Shown: piece by piece, positions 21,651-36,600 of the stretch
Layout: each line of letters starts with the position of its first letter
Numbering within the stretch: the stretch's first letter is position 1
DNA from: Liolophura sinensis
Taxonomy: Eukaryota > Mollusca > Polyplacophora > Chitonida > Chitonidae
Length of the DNA: 64,000 nt
Direction of reading: 5' to 3'
Assembly (NCBI RefSeq): GCF_032854445.1
Contig: NC_088295.1
Coordinates: 16,603,385 to 16,667,384, forward strand
Position numbers and translations under genes: made by a program
Notes under the pieces: model-generated
Told to the model about the DNA's origin: nothing
Seen by the model: the letters and a program-made list of their open reading frames with translations, nothing else
Database searches by the model: none

Positions 21651-24600
21651 CTGATAAAAGGAGAACATTAGCATTTGTTATACAGCATTTTCTGATCATA
21701 CTGTCATTTTTTCAACTTTGAGTTTACGGAAAATATTCATATTAAGGTATGGAGGATCTCAATATATAAAGACCAAAACTTTTGTTTTATTACTTATTTG
21801 ACTGTGTTATGCACCATACTCAAGAGTGTTTCACTTACACGATCTGTAATACCATCCGCACATTAACGGCAGATCTTCCCACATACAACACTTGTCTGAA
21901 ATCAGCTGTACATCACAACCAAGTATTGAGTCAACATGAAAGGGTCACACAAAGCAACATACATATATTTTTTCTATATTTACATGTTTTATTGTTCTAC
22001 TTACTTTTTTTGTATTCTTGAAACCTCCAGCTCTTCATCATTTCTAAACTTCTGTAACAATCCTCGAAGGACTGCCTCTGGTAAATTAACTAACTGCTCA
22101 ACCTGAAAACAGCAAAACACAACAGTACACCTATCAGGCAGTGCACCATTTGCTCGGAAAATTGTACATTATACTATCATGTAAACATCCAATACAGTTT
22201 GACACCAAGCTGGAGTAACTACCACGATGCAATGGTTCAGGCAGCTACATCATATCCTTAACACAACTCTATATCTTAGGCCTCCTTTGTAAGGTTGTGT
22301 GACAGCATACTTTCATGATCAAACTCTTTGACAGCACTAGCTCTGCTCCACTGACTTGGACTATATGATATACCACTGCCTTAAAAAACACCAATCAACC
22401 AAGCTAGATAGCTAAAGAAGCCGGAAGTTATGTCAGATAAACCAGGTACCTTCTTTTACTGCTCCAACTCCTTCTTTTCTGAAGTATTCAAAGGATGACA
22501 GTAATAAACATTTGAATCACTCTTTATTGACGAACATTTTAAAAGAGTACATTTGAAAAGTCTAACCACAAGTGATGGTGGCTATTCTAAATAAGGTCAC
22601 AGACTGTGATAAGTCCAATGGTGATCAATGCCCTGTGGAGGTGACTGAGCACATGCCACTGGGGATTTTGTCCATTAATTAGTTGCCCATATTCCTCTGA
22701 GTTACCTCCCTTGGTTGGCGGCCACTACCCCTGATAGTCTCATGCAGTTTTCCATGCTATTCACAATGAATTCTATCCACTGATCTGAAATGAGTGTGTC
22801 CCTTAATTTACTTTACCTGTCAGTGTGAAGTCTACAGTCATCGTCTGTATGTTTCAACTCAGTCAGTACAATTTAACCGTTCTGTTTAACAGTTTCAATA
22901 TTGCTAACACAACCTGTACAATCTTACAAAAGTCATTGCTTTACCTACAATGATAGACCAATGTATTAAACATTGTAAACGTTAACAGAAAGATAGAACT
23001 GTTTAAAGTGCATTATGTTCTCACCTCTTCAGGCAACTGCTCCTGTGGCTCTGCTTGTATTTCTGTCACTTCTGTAAATGAGACGTTCTCAGGCACACGT
23101 GGTTCCACCACCTCAGGTAATGGCAGTGTATTCCAGGCTTCGGTTGGCACCTCGGGAACCGTCTTCTCTTTGATAAACACCTTTCCAGCTTTTTCATCAC
23201 ATCCTAGCAACAGTTTCTCTATCAAGGGAAATTCTGATTCTCGCAAAAGTGTTGGTTCTGAAGGAAGAAAAACGCAAAAGTGTTGGTTCTGAAGGGAGAA
23301 AAACGAAAATGTGAATACCTTCATTCATTTAATTACAGGAAAGACATGGCAGTCACAAAATGTACGCACATTGTACAGAATGACAAAATCTGCTAAAATA
23401 AGTCCTATTCACTTAGGTTTCACAAAACAGTCAAGACAATTTCACCTGTGTATACACACACAACTGTCAAAATAACTCCCAAGAACTTCCAACTTCTAAT
23501 GCAGAATGAAGACAAAACTTAACAATAGCTTTGTTCTAAATAAAGCTCAACAAATTTAGTAATATATTAACTAAATATTCATAATATCAATAACAGAACT
23601 TGGTCAATATTTCTTAGCATAAACAAAGCACATTATGCTTATGACAATCATTAAACTTTCTAGGCAGTCTTGATCTAATTAAGCAGATGTGCGATACAGG
23701 CAACAGGACTTTGTGCTGAGAACCTCACCTCCTTCATCTGGGACAATGTACAGTGAATATTCTCCTGGCTGGTTTTCAACCTACGAGCAGAGAACAAAAT
23801 ATATTTAATTTCTCATCTCCTTGTTTTTCAACACATAATATGTGACAATATGCACAGAAACACTGCTTTGATAAAGCTGCATTTTATACATAAACGTTCA
23901 TACATAAATATACACATATACAAATAATGACATCGGAAAATAATTTTACAACAATGACTCAGAAATTCAACTTGTGTTCTCTGATGGGCAGCACGCAGTT
24001 TACCTTAAATTTTTCTAGCAGAGTTCTTATGACCTCGGATGTTGGCATGGCGCTGGTGACAGTCACACTGGTGCAGCTTCCTATTACAGGAACAAATACC
24101 CGTGTCTGTCAAAGCAACAAGCAAAACATAATTTCTTTCACAATTTTTTTAAACCATTAATCACCTTTCTTAAAATATTACTGTAAGCCTCACAATACTA
24201 ATGGTCAACTAATTAATAATTTTATTTTTCCCTTTTTTTTTTTGGTTTGGTAGTAATGCATTGGAAAAGCCCTAAAATTCAAATTTTGACCACCTTATAA
24301 ATGTTACCTTAAGGCAAATGTATAAAAACTTCAACCTGCAATGACGAGGTTATAAAATTTGAGGTAAGTCAGAAAGAGCTTTGTGAAACTGGCTACAAAC
24401 TTGTGAAAATGAACTTACATCATTGTTGTAAATATGACCATTAATGGAAGCCCTCTTCCAACGGTTGCCTTGGTCACCCCTGTAAGCCACCGTGTTGAAT
24501 TTCCGAATGCCTCTGTTCCGTCTCAGCACCACGGTTGTGTCATCTGAGGTGGAGGGGGAGAGTAAAGCACTGTCATCCAGGCCACGGCTAATTGTCACTT

Positions 24601-27600
24601 TGGGGGGTGTCTGATAATACAGAATCAAAATTCTTATGTTCTGCACTACCAATACGCATTCAGATTTGCATTCAGTAAATGAGGAAATATGAATTCTTTA
24701 AGCTTACAGTTATGTTTCTTTTCTTTATTCAATGGGTGTTCAATACCATTCTCAAGAATTTTTAACTCCCGTGTTTATGGATGGAGAAAACAAGGCAGAG
24801 CTTGCATGGTAGAAACCACCAACCTCCACAAGGTAACTGATGTAAAGCCACAGCCACAAGACTCCTGGCTCAAAACCGTGGTTGCACTATCCTGATAACA
24901 TATTTTATGTGCATTTTTAGCATTTCCTGGAGTTGAAAGTTGATTTCAGAAATATGCTCTTCATAACACGTAGCAGTTTTCAGCAACTGTTGTTCCATAC
25001 ATAGGTACAGGCATATCAGTGATGAAGAATTCTGCAGCAGACCAAATAAACTTTCTATACAGCCAGAATGGCAGACCTCCCTTAGAAGCTGATACCTTAC
25101 TCAAATGTTAATCACGTGCACCTGATATCACAGCTGCACAGTTTGATATGCATTACTGGGATGCAGAACAGCAGTTGTAATTCTTCACTGGTTTGTACGT
25201 TTATCGGATGTTTTTAATGAAGCAATTTAACAGGCTAAATCTCTCCATACATACTCCTTACCATCAGCCACTCCTTCACAAACTTTGCGCAAATTATTTA
25301 AAAGCGGAAACTTTACATAATGATAACTGGAAAGCTAAAGAATAGGGTACATATATACAGACTTGTGGTGCATTTAACCATGGCCAGGTTAAAGCTCTCA
25401 ACCTAAAGGTAGCTGATAGCCTAAGCCTATGCTAGTCAAACACTTCATTTCAGTTACCTACACTTATTTTACCTACAAGCATTTGACACACACTGTACTT
25501 GAATGTACAGCGATCATCTTTCAAAGCAGTCATAAGATCATGACCAGCATAACAGAAACTCAGAGGCTTGTGGAAGATATGTTTTAAAACTTAAAGAAAT
25601 TGTTACAAAGCTGAGCTCGGATGTTCTGCTTCAGTTCACAAGAGCTTGATTCATGTACCATTCAATCTTTCACTGCATCACTATACATATATATATATAT
25701 ATATACATATACACTATTCTAGGGTATACTTCCCAATGGCAATGCCCAACCACTTTCACTATACCTACACACCCTGCTTTGAAAGCAAATACTCTTACCT
25801 TCTCATAGTTTTCATAACATACATATATATGACAAACTAATACTCCTTTGAGATTCAGCCCTACAACTTCAGAGGGAACAACCATTGCTATCAAATGTCC
25901 ATTTTTGAGACCCACCCTTTATTCAAACACATGAACACACATTGGGTAGAGCCCAATTAAGTAATGGTTAGACTGTATTAAACATCTATATTGTAACATG
26001 CTAGGGGTAACATGTTTAACAGCTTAGGGTGTCACCCTCTACACCAGGTGACACACCACGGTATCTCGATTATGGGGCAAACAGGTCCCACCTGGGTTTG
26101 AGGGACACAGATTGAAGCAATATTTGTACATCTATGTTATGTTGAGAATACTTTCCATAATTCAGTATAAACATGTTCTTGGCTCTATATAAAGACAGAT
26201 CATAAATGTGTATCTTCATGACCTTCATACAATGTAGAGTTATTACAGAAATCGAGGGCAGTCACAAATGACCAGCTATAATCTTTCAAGGTACTGAAGG
26301 TACAAACTGGAAATTAAATACAAGTGACCGGTGCAAAATATACAAATGAACGGGTAAATTTTCACAAGAATGTTTATTTTCCTAGAGACATGGACATGCT
26401 TCATTACTGTCAGATGATTGGGTATTTTACAAAGGTTTTTTTGTCATAGTTGTATTCTTATCAAATCGGAATTGAAGTATAAGTGAAGATTTTCAAAATC
26501 AGTTAGAAAGCAAGTTTATCAAATTTTAGCAACTATCAAATCAACCAAGGAATCAGGTCTTTTTCTTTCTAAAGTTGATAAAAAGGTTTTTTGGTTTCAC
26601 AATAAACCTGTCTCCCATATGTTAAAATAACTCCACATAGCATCCACATGTGTTAACCACACTGTAATACACATGCACGTGCCACCCAAAACTGGAAATA
26701 TCATTTTGTATTAATTCTTTCAGACCTTCACCTTCATACACTTCAGTGCCAAACCTGCCCTATCTATCAGCCCCTTTAGCAACTGTTTCATTCTGTATAT
26801 TTTTAACATACCTTAACAATTAAAAGATATTTCAAATGAACACATGGAAACTTTTTTTTCTCTAAATTTATATATAATCAAGCCAGAACATTTCTGCTGG
26901 TCTGTAGGTTTAAAACAAAACAAAAAAACAACAAAAGTTTATAGTCAGAACAATTTTTACTATAAGAATTATTCATGAAATGCACCATTTACTTTTAAAA
27001 CTTTATGTTCTTCTAAGATTGCGATCACTATTTTCAAGATAAATTTTGTATTCTACACAGAAACGATGAGGGCTATAGCGCCATAATGTGAATCACAGGA
27101 AAAATTATGAAAAATTTCATTATGAAGTTTTGTTAAAGAGGGTTCAGGTCACTAAGACATGTAGACACATTTTCCCTTCATCACAAACCATGGAAATACT
27201 TCATTAGTAACACTGAAATAAAAACACAGGAAAAGAAAAGCTAATATCCCTGTTATGTCTTCATTATAATCATGTTATTCAACAGGTTATCTAAATCAAT
27301 TATCCACAGAAAACAGTCTCCCATAGCTATATGCCCTTAACATGACGAACTCTTTACAAAAACACTAACACAATATTAGGTCAACTATCCACACTCCAAA
27401 CTTTACAAAGTAGGCCGGCGTGCATATATGTATGCTGAACCTAAAATAAAACCCCTAATGTAGAAGGATGGAACCCCAAAAGATCAAACAACAGCTGTAT
27501 TTCTAAAAATACTAAGCCTAGATGTTGTAGTTACAAACAAACTACATCTTGCTCATCCAACAATCTGTGGGCAACAGGTTTAAATGTGGATGAATACAGC

Positions 27601-30600
27601 ATGGTGGTCGTATGTAGAAACAATATGTATACAAAAGGGTTACAACAACTCTGGAAGACACCAATAATCCACTTACAATAACGTGAAGTCCAATGATGTC
27701 AGAATAATGGAAAAAGTAACAAATCACAGACTTTAACTGAGATTTTAGAATGCTTTTGTTAGATCCTTAGAGTAGATATCTCCTGCAGGTAATGTTAGGG
27801 AATCTGGATAAACTCATTTGGGAGCTAGTGTTACCTAAGTAAAATGGAAATACTGAAAGTTCCATGGACCTATTCAGGGATCTGAACGCAGGTGCGTGAT
27901 GACGTGAATTCAAAATGAGTATTACAGCTTTTTAGATAACCCTGTTGAATTTAAACCTCTTGAAAGAGTCAGGGAATTTCAACCATAAATAGCATCACCA
28001 CAGAGAGCTCCAACACACCTTAGCCTATTTCATATGTTTTTGCATATAATGAATAATTCACGTATCTGAAAAAAACATTGCACAGTACTGTACCTTTAGA
28101 GAGATGTCTTCTTTTGTAGGGGTGAGGGCCCCATTGCGGATAGCATGGTAGTAACTGTGCCTCCATGTCCGTGAAGGTGCCGGGGACGGGATGGGGTTCA
28201 CTTCATCGCATTGCTTCAACTGTATGGGTTCTCCAAACCCCAGTAGATCCTCAGGGCCCACAGATGATTGTATCACCTTGTCATTCTTAACAGAGAAACA
28301 GGAAACTTCAGACATAATGATTTATTTGTAAGCATAGTTGCATCAGTATCCTAAAAAGGAACAGTGTAGGCCCATATGTAATTCTGGTTGTATCATAAGC
28401 ACATGTACCTCATCACCAATATATATGAGGTGACATAAATGGTCACGGGAAACTTGTACAATGAAAGTGTTCATCTAGCTTAAGATACCTGTTATCGTTT
28501 GCCACTAGACATTTCTTAAATTTTGATGACATTTTGAGATGCTTAGAATGATCTACTGGACAGAATTTATAACTCTAACAAGAAGCAGTTCTCTGAATGT
28601 AGTGGTCACATTTTCACATAAATAGACAAGTGCCATATAAACATGTAGAGAGAGAGAGAGACAAGCAAGCCTACTTAGCTGTTGAAAAGAATTGTCCATC
28701 TTGGTTTTATATTTCCATAGATATGCCTTGATAACATGTCTGTGTATAGGGAATAGATGAACAAGGGACCAAATGATTGACCAAAATTGAGTCATTAAAA
28801 TGACAATGAGGGGTAATGTAGCAAAAAAAAAAGTGCCCCACTAAAAATTATTTTTATTGTTTATTCATAATGTTGATTTCTTTAAAATACCCATCTCCTT
28901 CATTACCAAGAGATGAAAGAAAAAAACATTTCTCTATCAACCAACCCTATTTTCTTACGGGATTGCTTTCCTCTCCACAAAATTTTTTCAACGATAGCCT
29001 GAACATAGAGAATTTGAAAGTCCATGTGACATGTCACCTTACAATTACATGTAGCCTGAGAGCTGGGGGTGGACTACTGATCAGATTTCCAGCCCAACAC
29101 AGTTTTACTTGTATACCAGTACATGCAGCTTGTATGTACATGTATGTGTACAGAGAGCATGGAGACCCACAATAATGCATCCTGTACACAGCCTCATAAC
29201 CTGCCATCTGACATGTAAGTCTGACAGTTTGGACATGTTTATTACATCCCGTGGTCAGACACTGCATCTACACATATCCATACCAGAATATATAAATGTC
29301 AAAAATCCTCTTCAATCATGTAGATTAGAATACTTAATCCGGTTTTGTAACATAATTATATACTAGCACATCTATAACAGCACGAAAAAAGAAGAAACAA
29401 AGAAACTTTTGTGCTCTAAATGATGAATACTAACACACCCGTGAGCAGCTTGTACATTTTGTAGCATTAATCAGTGTCTGAAGACGAATACTGATGGTCA
29501 CAGAAGTTTTTACAGATGTACACTTTCTTTATAGGACACACTACACATGCCTTTACATGTACATGAGTGCCCATGTTGGATTGATTAACACATATCTAAA
29601 TCTAGCTTCTTGACATGACAGGTCTCTATGTAATACAAGTAATCCAATACTTCTGACAAATTGTTCTAAAAAAAATCCAGAAGAATAACACTGAAAAAGC
29701 CAGCGAATGTCACGAAATCTAATGAGGGCAACCACTGCCAACCTTTTTAATATATACCGGCACAAAAAACGGAGAAAAGTGTACACTTCATTCTGGAATG
29801 CTGACTGAACTATTTTTGAATTGAATTGAACATGAAGGTTAACAAAGACTCCTTTAATTATTACATGCATGTAAATCACCACTACTCAACTTTCCCTCAG
29901 ACCAATGTTCATTATGCATGTATGTCACTGTGTTACAAATATACAATGTACAGCTTGCTTAAAAAAGGCAATACCAACTAGGGTGGCCCAAAACTCATGC
30001 ACTACATATACATATAAATATATTTACAAGATATGATCATTACATTCATTTTTCTATAATTTTATAACATTAATGATGGAGGAGAGACATATTATAGAAT
30101 CTGCTAATTATAACCTAAACCACGGCTTTGTCAGATTTTAGACAGCCAAATATTTGGCAAGCTTGCCATTTAAAATTAATTTCAACAACAAAATGAAATT
30201 CATCGTCACTTTAAATTGACAGTAACTTTATTAACACAATGTTCACAATTATGGGAACTCTCTATGGAAGTATTTCAAGAAGTGGCTTAGAAGTTCCGAT
30301 TACTTTGTCTGTAATACTATCACTCATCATACAACTTTTAAACACCCTTGTGATAGGTCAGTAAAATCTCAATAAAGTGTTCAACTGCAGGTTTAGGTGA
30401 ACTTATATGCAAATGAGTTAACAACAAATAGACCACAGTCTTTCCTACAAAAGACTTCATACTGCACTGGTAAATAATCACTCAAATCCTGATTGGACTC
30501 TATCAACGATTGCTCCCCAATCAGGACAATCACTTGTGAGTATGTCCACATCACACATGAACTCATACACAATAAATGTACCCTATTTCTTCTAAAATTT

Positions 30601-33600
30601 GGAGCATCTAGTCTGCTCGTTTTAGCCAATATAAATGTAATTCTGGTAGGAACATTGAGTTTCTTTTATCTTACATGGTTAGACCATCTAATGAACAACA
30701 TACTCATATCTTTACTTTTCCAAAAGGCTGGTAAAGAAATGTAATGTTCTAATTCTCAACACTACTAATATCTGTCCAATATTTTAGAAGAATTAGAGTA
30801 TGCGCCACCACTCTAAATTCAGTGCTACTTTTTCTATGTACATGCAAGTCTTAATTCTGCCCATTTAAAATGATACACAGTCATATACATAACCTGTAAG
30901 TGTCTGCATAACTGAACGAATACAACAATGTATTTTATACATTACAATGAAAAGTGTTCTGTACATCTGAGATTAAAGAAAAAATGTTTATCCCAGCCTT
31001 ATACACTTGTACTCCTACACAACATGCTAATGTCTGCATTTTTTTTTTTTCACATCACATACAGTTCTACTACATTTATCCTACAGATCAGATTCCAAGT
31101 GTTAAAGGTACCCTATTCTGCTGGCGTCAACACTGGCCTGAGGTCAGATTGTGTAAACAGAGCCCTGCGTTATCAAGGTGAAAAATTAATGGCCAGCGAC
31201 CAGAGCCTTAACTCTCAGGCATGCTGTATTACCCCCAGTTAAGACACAAGCAACAACGCAAAAGTGCTGGGAAACATGACCATGTGTGCTCTTGACAGGT
31301 ACATGTAAGACTATTTTATTCAGGTAGAACAGCATACAAATGCAATATGTTTTAACCTAGAACGAAAACAATGCCTGCTTTGGTTTTTACATTTTCATGG
31401 CAAGCAACATGGGCACATGTTCATGCATATTTATATAAATACATGTACACTGTTTGCATGTAAACAATAACAAAGTAAACAATGGTTAACAATTAAGGTC
31501 ATGGTACAAGTGGATGTACATGTACACATGAGAAAAACTTGAAAACAAAAGATGAAACACATTTGCAATGAATCATGTTTCTGAGGTGTAGACTGTAACC
31601 CCCATGCACACATTGCTAACACTGTCAAGGCCAAAGATGGAGAAAATAGGTAGGATCAACAACAACAATAAACACAGCTTCCAGCACATGGCAGATCTGC
31701 GGGGCTTGTTCAAACACTGACCTCAAACAAGGGACAGTTGTGTTCGTGATTGCTGTGTTTACAATAGTCATGTAAACTTGGGAGCTTTGCACAGCACTCA
31801 TGCATGTGCTGTGTATTTTTTATGTTATCAAAGCTAAATATCTACTCTTCATACACAAGTTATGTGACTGAATTTGAATATGTGTAACAAAAGAGTTCCC
31901 TATTGTTTATAGTCTCATACTTTGACAAAATGCAAATCAAGCAGTAAACAAATCAGCAGAACACCATTATGACAATCAATAAAATGAAATTCAACATGTG
32001 AAAGTTTTTGCAATTGGATAATGGTAGATCTTCTCTGATTTATAGTAAATTTGTGTTTCATCAATATTATCATGAGATGTGGTCACTATAAATGACGTCT
32101 GAGTGATAAGACATTGACACTCACCTTTTCCTCAGACAGTCTACAGTGCGACCTCCCATTGGTCAGTTGACTGTTATAAGCCTCTAACTTGGCCTGCAGG
32201 TCCGATCTAAAAATAAGGTAACAACAACGTCTTTACTATACATGTCACATGTAACACAGGGGAACATATCACACAGGTGAAGTACTGTAGAACCTCACCA
32301 TAACTATGATTACATGTACTTACTTATTTATTGGATTTCAAGAATATTTCACATACATGTATACAACGGCAGCCAGCATTATAGGGGGTGGGGGGGAGGC
32401 AGACCCATGACAATCCGCAGGTTGCTACAAGACTTCTCCACATACAGCCTGGGAGGAAGCCAGCATGAGCTGGACTTGAACTGACTATGATTAAGATCTA
32501 GTTCAACTTAAAAAACTAAAGGTTCCACTGACATATCTTTTTGTAGTTTTTTCCCCATCCTGATCCTTAACATACAGCTACAATTAAAACAGCCAAACCA
32601 GTGTCAAATTCCAAATCTTCCCTGCATCTACACATGTACATGTATATAAAATAATTAATGATGTAAAAACATACAAATTCATGTTATTTACATGCAGATT
32701 TAGGGCTCATAAATGTGGGTAAAATATGGAGCAAGTTAATTGTAATATGTACTGCTGGAGTTTGTGGTAGTGATGTAGATTTAATCTGGCTGATGCGATT
32801 AGAACAGATTAGATGGTTGATGAAGCAACAGAGCCTGAGGCTGTGTCACCTGGACTATCAGGTAATGACTGTCAAACCAAAGAGCTTGTAAACCGAGACC
32901 CTCTAGGGACACCATGATAGTACTCTCATTAGTATAGTAGTATTTAATCATAACTCTCTAACCACTCAAATTTATTACAACCCAGGATATGATGACATGG
33001 TACATAAGTGCTTCCTGTAAAGTCCTGTACCTATAGTGTGATCCAAGCATTCCACTACATCTAATTAACAACAAAATATTTATTTATTTGATCAGTGTTT
33101 CACGCCACACTCAAGAATAGTTAACTTATATAATGGTGGCCATCATTATGGTGGGAGGAAACTGGGGAAACCCACGGCCATCCACAGGTTGTTGGCAGAA
33201 CTTTCCACATATGGTAATAACAAAATAAGACAGATCTGTTTGGATTTTAGCACATCTTATTTTAACTGCAGTGTTTTCATTCATCAGGTACTGGCTGCAT
33301 ATATAAACTATAATTCCTTATAGTCATGTTATTTTCCAGTTCCTAACTGAAAATCTACACTCAAAACAGTAAATGGCTCCTAAAATGACATCAGAAGTGT
33401 GCCAGAGACAAGTTCTTGAGGACACTGGCACAATAATGTGGACAGAGGAGTGTTTAATTACAAGCATTAGCAGTGTAATCTCAGACTTTCTACTTAAAGG
33501 TGCAGGCCTAGAGATTCAACACACGTGTGGTGAAAGACCAAACAGAACAGCTCTCTTCTCAGGCATCAGCAGCACTATCCCCTGGCTACAGAAACTGACG

Positions 33601-36600
33601 TTTCCTAAGGGAGCTACTATAATTGGTCATCATCAATCCATCACCAGTCGGTACCCCCACACTTAACCCTGGTGCCCAAGAAACTCAAAATGGATCAGTT
33701 TGCAGATTACACAGCTGTAATATGCTCTGTGAATAAGCCATTACATCACTGTCAGCCTCTGGTCTCTCAACAGCTTCATACAACCAACAGATGAGAATTA
33801 TCAATACTATCAAATCTTGGACCTTTTTTATGGCCTTGCTTTTTACCACATCACATTCTGTCTTAGCCACATGTAAAAAAAAAAAAAAAAAAAAAATCTG
33901 CTGATAATTTATGGTGCTATTTATGTAAAGCTCTGGATCAGGAAGTTATATTGAGATAGCACTGCTCCAATCCAGGGCTCTAATTTCAGGTCATATCCCA
34001 GACTACTAACATGATCCTAACTAATCTACTGTAGTATTCGTTTAAAGTTACTAGACAAGCAGAATTCCATTCAATTATAGTAATGCATGAGGATGAAATA
34101 GGCTTTGAAGCCACAGTAACAATCTCCATTTATGACTTGAATTTTCTACCAGAGAAATATTACAAAAAAAATGGTTAGATAACAATTGGATTAATATTTC
34201 CTCTGCCATCTCCTCGAAATAAAAACTGACTACTACACACGAAAGATAATGGAAATACACACAAATAAGAGCACCCTCTTTACCACATGTAGTTTGTGTT
34301 TCACTTATACAATGTAAACCAAGACAAGTATTCCTACATATACAGTTCACTTGTACACATTTATTTGAGATGCCATTAGCATCCATTCATAATCTGAGCT
34401 CAAGGAAGACATATGAAGACAACCTGGAACACCCTAGCAGTGCACATGCAAGCCTGGTTTTCATCCAGTTGCCAGTCTTTATCTTGCAGAGGTACAAGTA
34501 CATGTGTGCATGTACATGCAGGCTGCACCACAAACATCAGCTGCAGAGTTCTGCCAATCTCTTCTTGTTTACACCTGTACAGAATGTTGATCAAGTGGTC
34601 CCTAGTGGAACTATCTCCCAGGGCTCCACATTGACTACATGGTACACAAACTGCAAGCTGCGGCAGTAACACAGATTACACAGATACATGTAATCCAATC
34701 CAGAATTGTGCATGTATTAGTTTTATAGTAAAGCCCAAACCACTGGTTCATTCAAAATTCCATTTGTACTTTAATACAGCACATGGACTTCATATTCAAG
34801 TTATTCAGGCAGTGAATACAGGCATAGGAGACCTAATAAGCTACAGTGCTTTTCACAATACCATTCAAAATACAAATAGGCCTTCATCTATACAAAGCGT
34901 ATATCAACCTAAATGAATGAATTACTTTAGGGAAAGAGAGGAAGGGAAAAAAGGAAGACAGAGTATTCAAGAACTTCCACATTTATTTTTAAAGCACATT
35001 TCAATCACTTTTCTTGGTAATGTTTTATCTCCAGACACATGTGTGAAATAAAACAATTTTACTGAGGTTGGCTAATTACACCACTGTTGATGTTCACCTT
35101 GATTGACAGGTGAGCTGAAGACAGTGGTGTTTTTATTAATAAATAACTGACAGCTTAATTGTAGCACAAACGAAGAGAGTGCACTTTTTAATCAATGCAA
35201 ACACTGTCTGCTTACAGCCTGTTGAACTTTTTATGTTACTGCATAAAAAGGTGACAACAGCAGGGAATTTCATGAGCACATTTCTTCATACAGTCAACGC
35301 CAGGATAAATGGTTCACTGCAATGTTGATATAGTGTACGACATGTATTTAACAATTTCTGCACTATTAACCATAGCAGTCAGGTGTACTATTTCCCAATG
35401 TTACAATTTATAATATATTTTGAATGTACATCTACAATGTAGTGTAACATTGAAGATCTCTTACAATTCTAACATTTTTACAACCTGCATTGCGTTATTT
35501 TTCTACCCGCTTAGGTGGAAAGTAAAATAGAATTGTGGCAAATCTCGTAAAGAATCTATACTGATAATGTTAAAATAAGTTAACCTTTAATCAAATGGCT
35601 TTAATTATGTGGTGTAGATTGACACGAGGGTGGTTGGGAAAAAATAATCTTGATGGCAAAATTTTTAATCTGTGGCACCAAACTAAGGATTGTGTGGCAA
35701 ACAGATAATTAACTATGCCACATTTACAAAATGATTTCAGGAGAACAAAGACAGACCGAAGATATTATAGCTGCTTGTCTTGACATTAGAAAATGCATGC
35801 CTCACCTTATAAGCAACAATATATACTGTAGTAAGATAGAAACGATAGAAGTCCAATGGTCAGTACATGGTGTTATAAAGTAACAGGACTTGTTATGAAT
35901 ATCTGGGTTACCTATACTGGGTGTTCATGCAGGTTAACAACTGCACTACAAGATATGAATACTTATATATTTACTCATATAGAAAGCACTGTTAGTGAGA
36001 AAATCATTGGCCAATACCGCAGTCAGTGTGTGAAACACTGTAGCAAGCCAATTAGTGTTCAAATATTGTCTGTGCTTCCAATGACAGGTTATCAATATCA
36101 GCAACCACAGGAGGGTTTTTGACATGCAGCTACAAAAGCATCTGACAATAAGCTGGTCCCCAGACATAATAAAGCCTCTCCGGAATATACAAGATTGGGC
36201 TTGATGGCCAGACTAAGTCAACCTTAGAACCAGACCAGCAGCCCCCTGATGGGCAAATTGCATGTCACAATGATTCCTATACACTTCCTCAACTGACACA
36301 TACAGCCACATCATTCCATAACAGCATGCGGTAAACACATAAATTGGCGAGTCTGCATCTTGCACAGGTCAGCTACCCATATAGCCATCAATTTTCAGCA
36401 GAACTTGAGTCTTTGCTTCTCCCAAGAGAGTGTTTAGTTACAACAGACTTTTTCTCATGATCAGCTTATAAGCTGCTAAAATGTCTTCTCCACCAAAGTG
36501 GGGGTGAGTGAACTAAGGGCTCTAGACCCTAATCAAGGTGCTCAAGTGCAGGTACATGTACCATTTTGTCATTCTGAAGGGCAATGAATGGGTTGATTTT

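Larger units (their letters stand above)
21651..24418 (-). other. RASSF introns 10 to 6
   Basis: Short introns between exons 11 and 6. A partial SINE tail (about 21785-21845) lies in the flanking non-coding sequence, and a mollusc-type GAGTTACCTCCCTT motif at about 22700. Nothing else recognised. Confidence 0.5.

Noticed and set aside
33373-33666. 97-residue plus-strand frame
   Set aside because: No family resemblance and no splice or neighbour support; likely chance.
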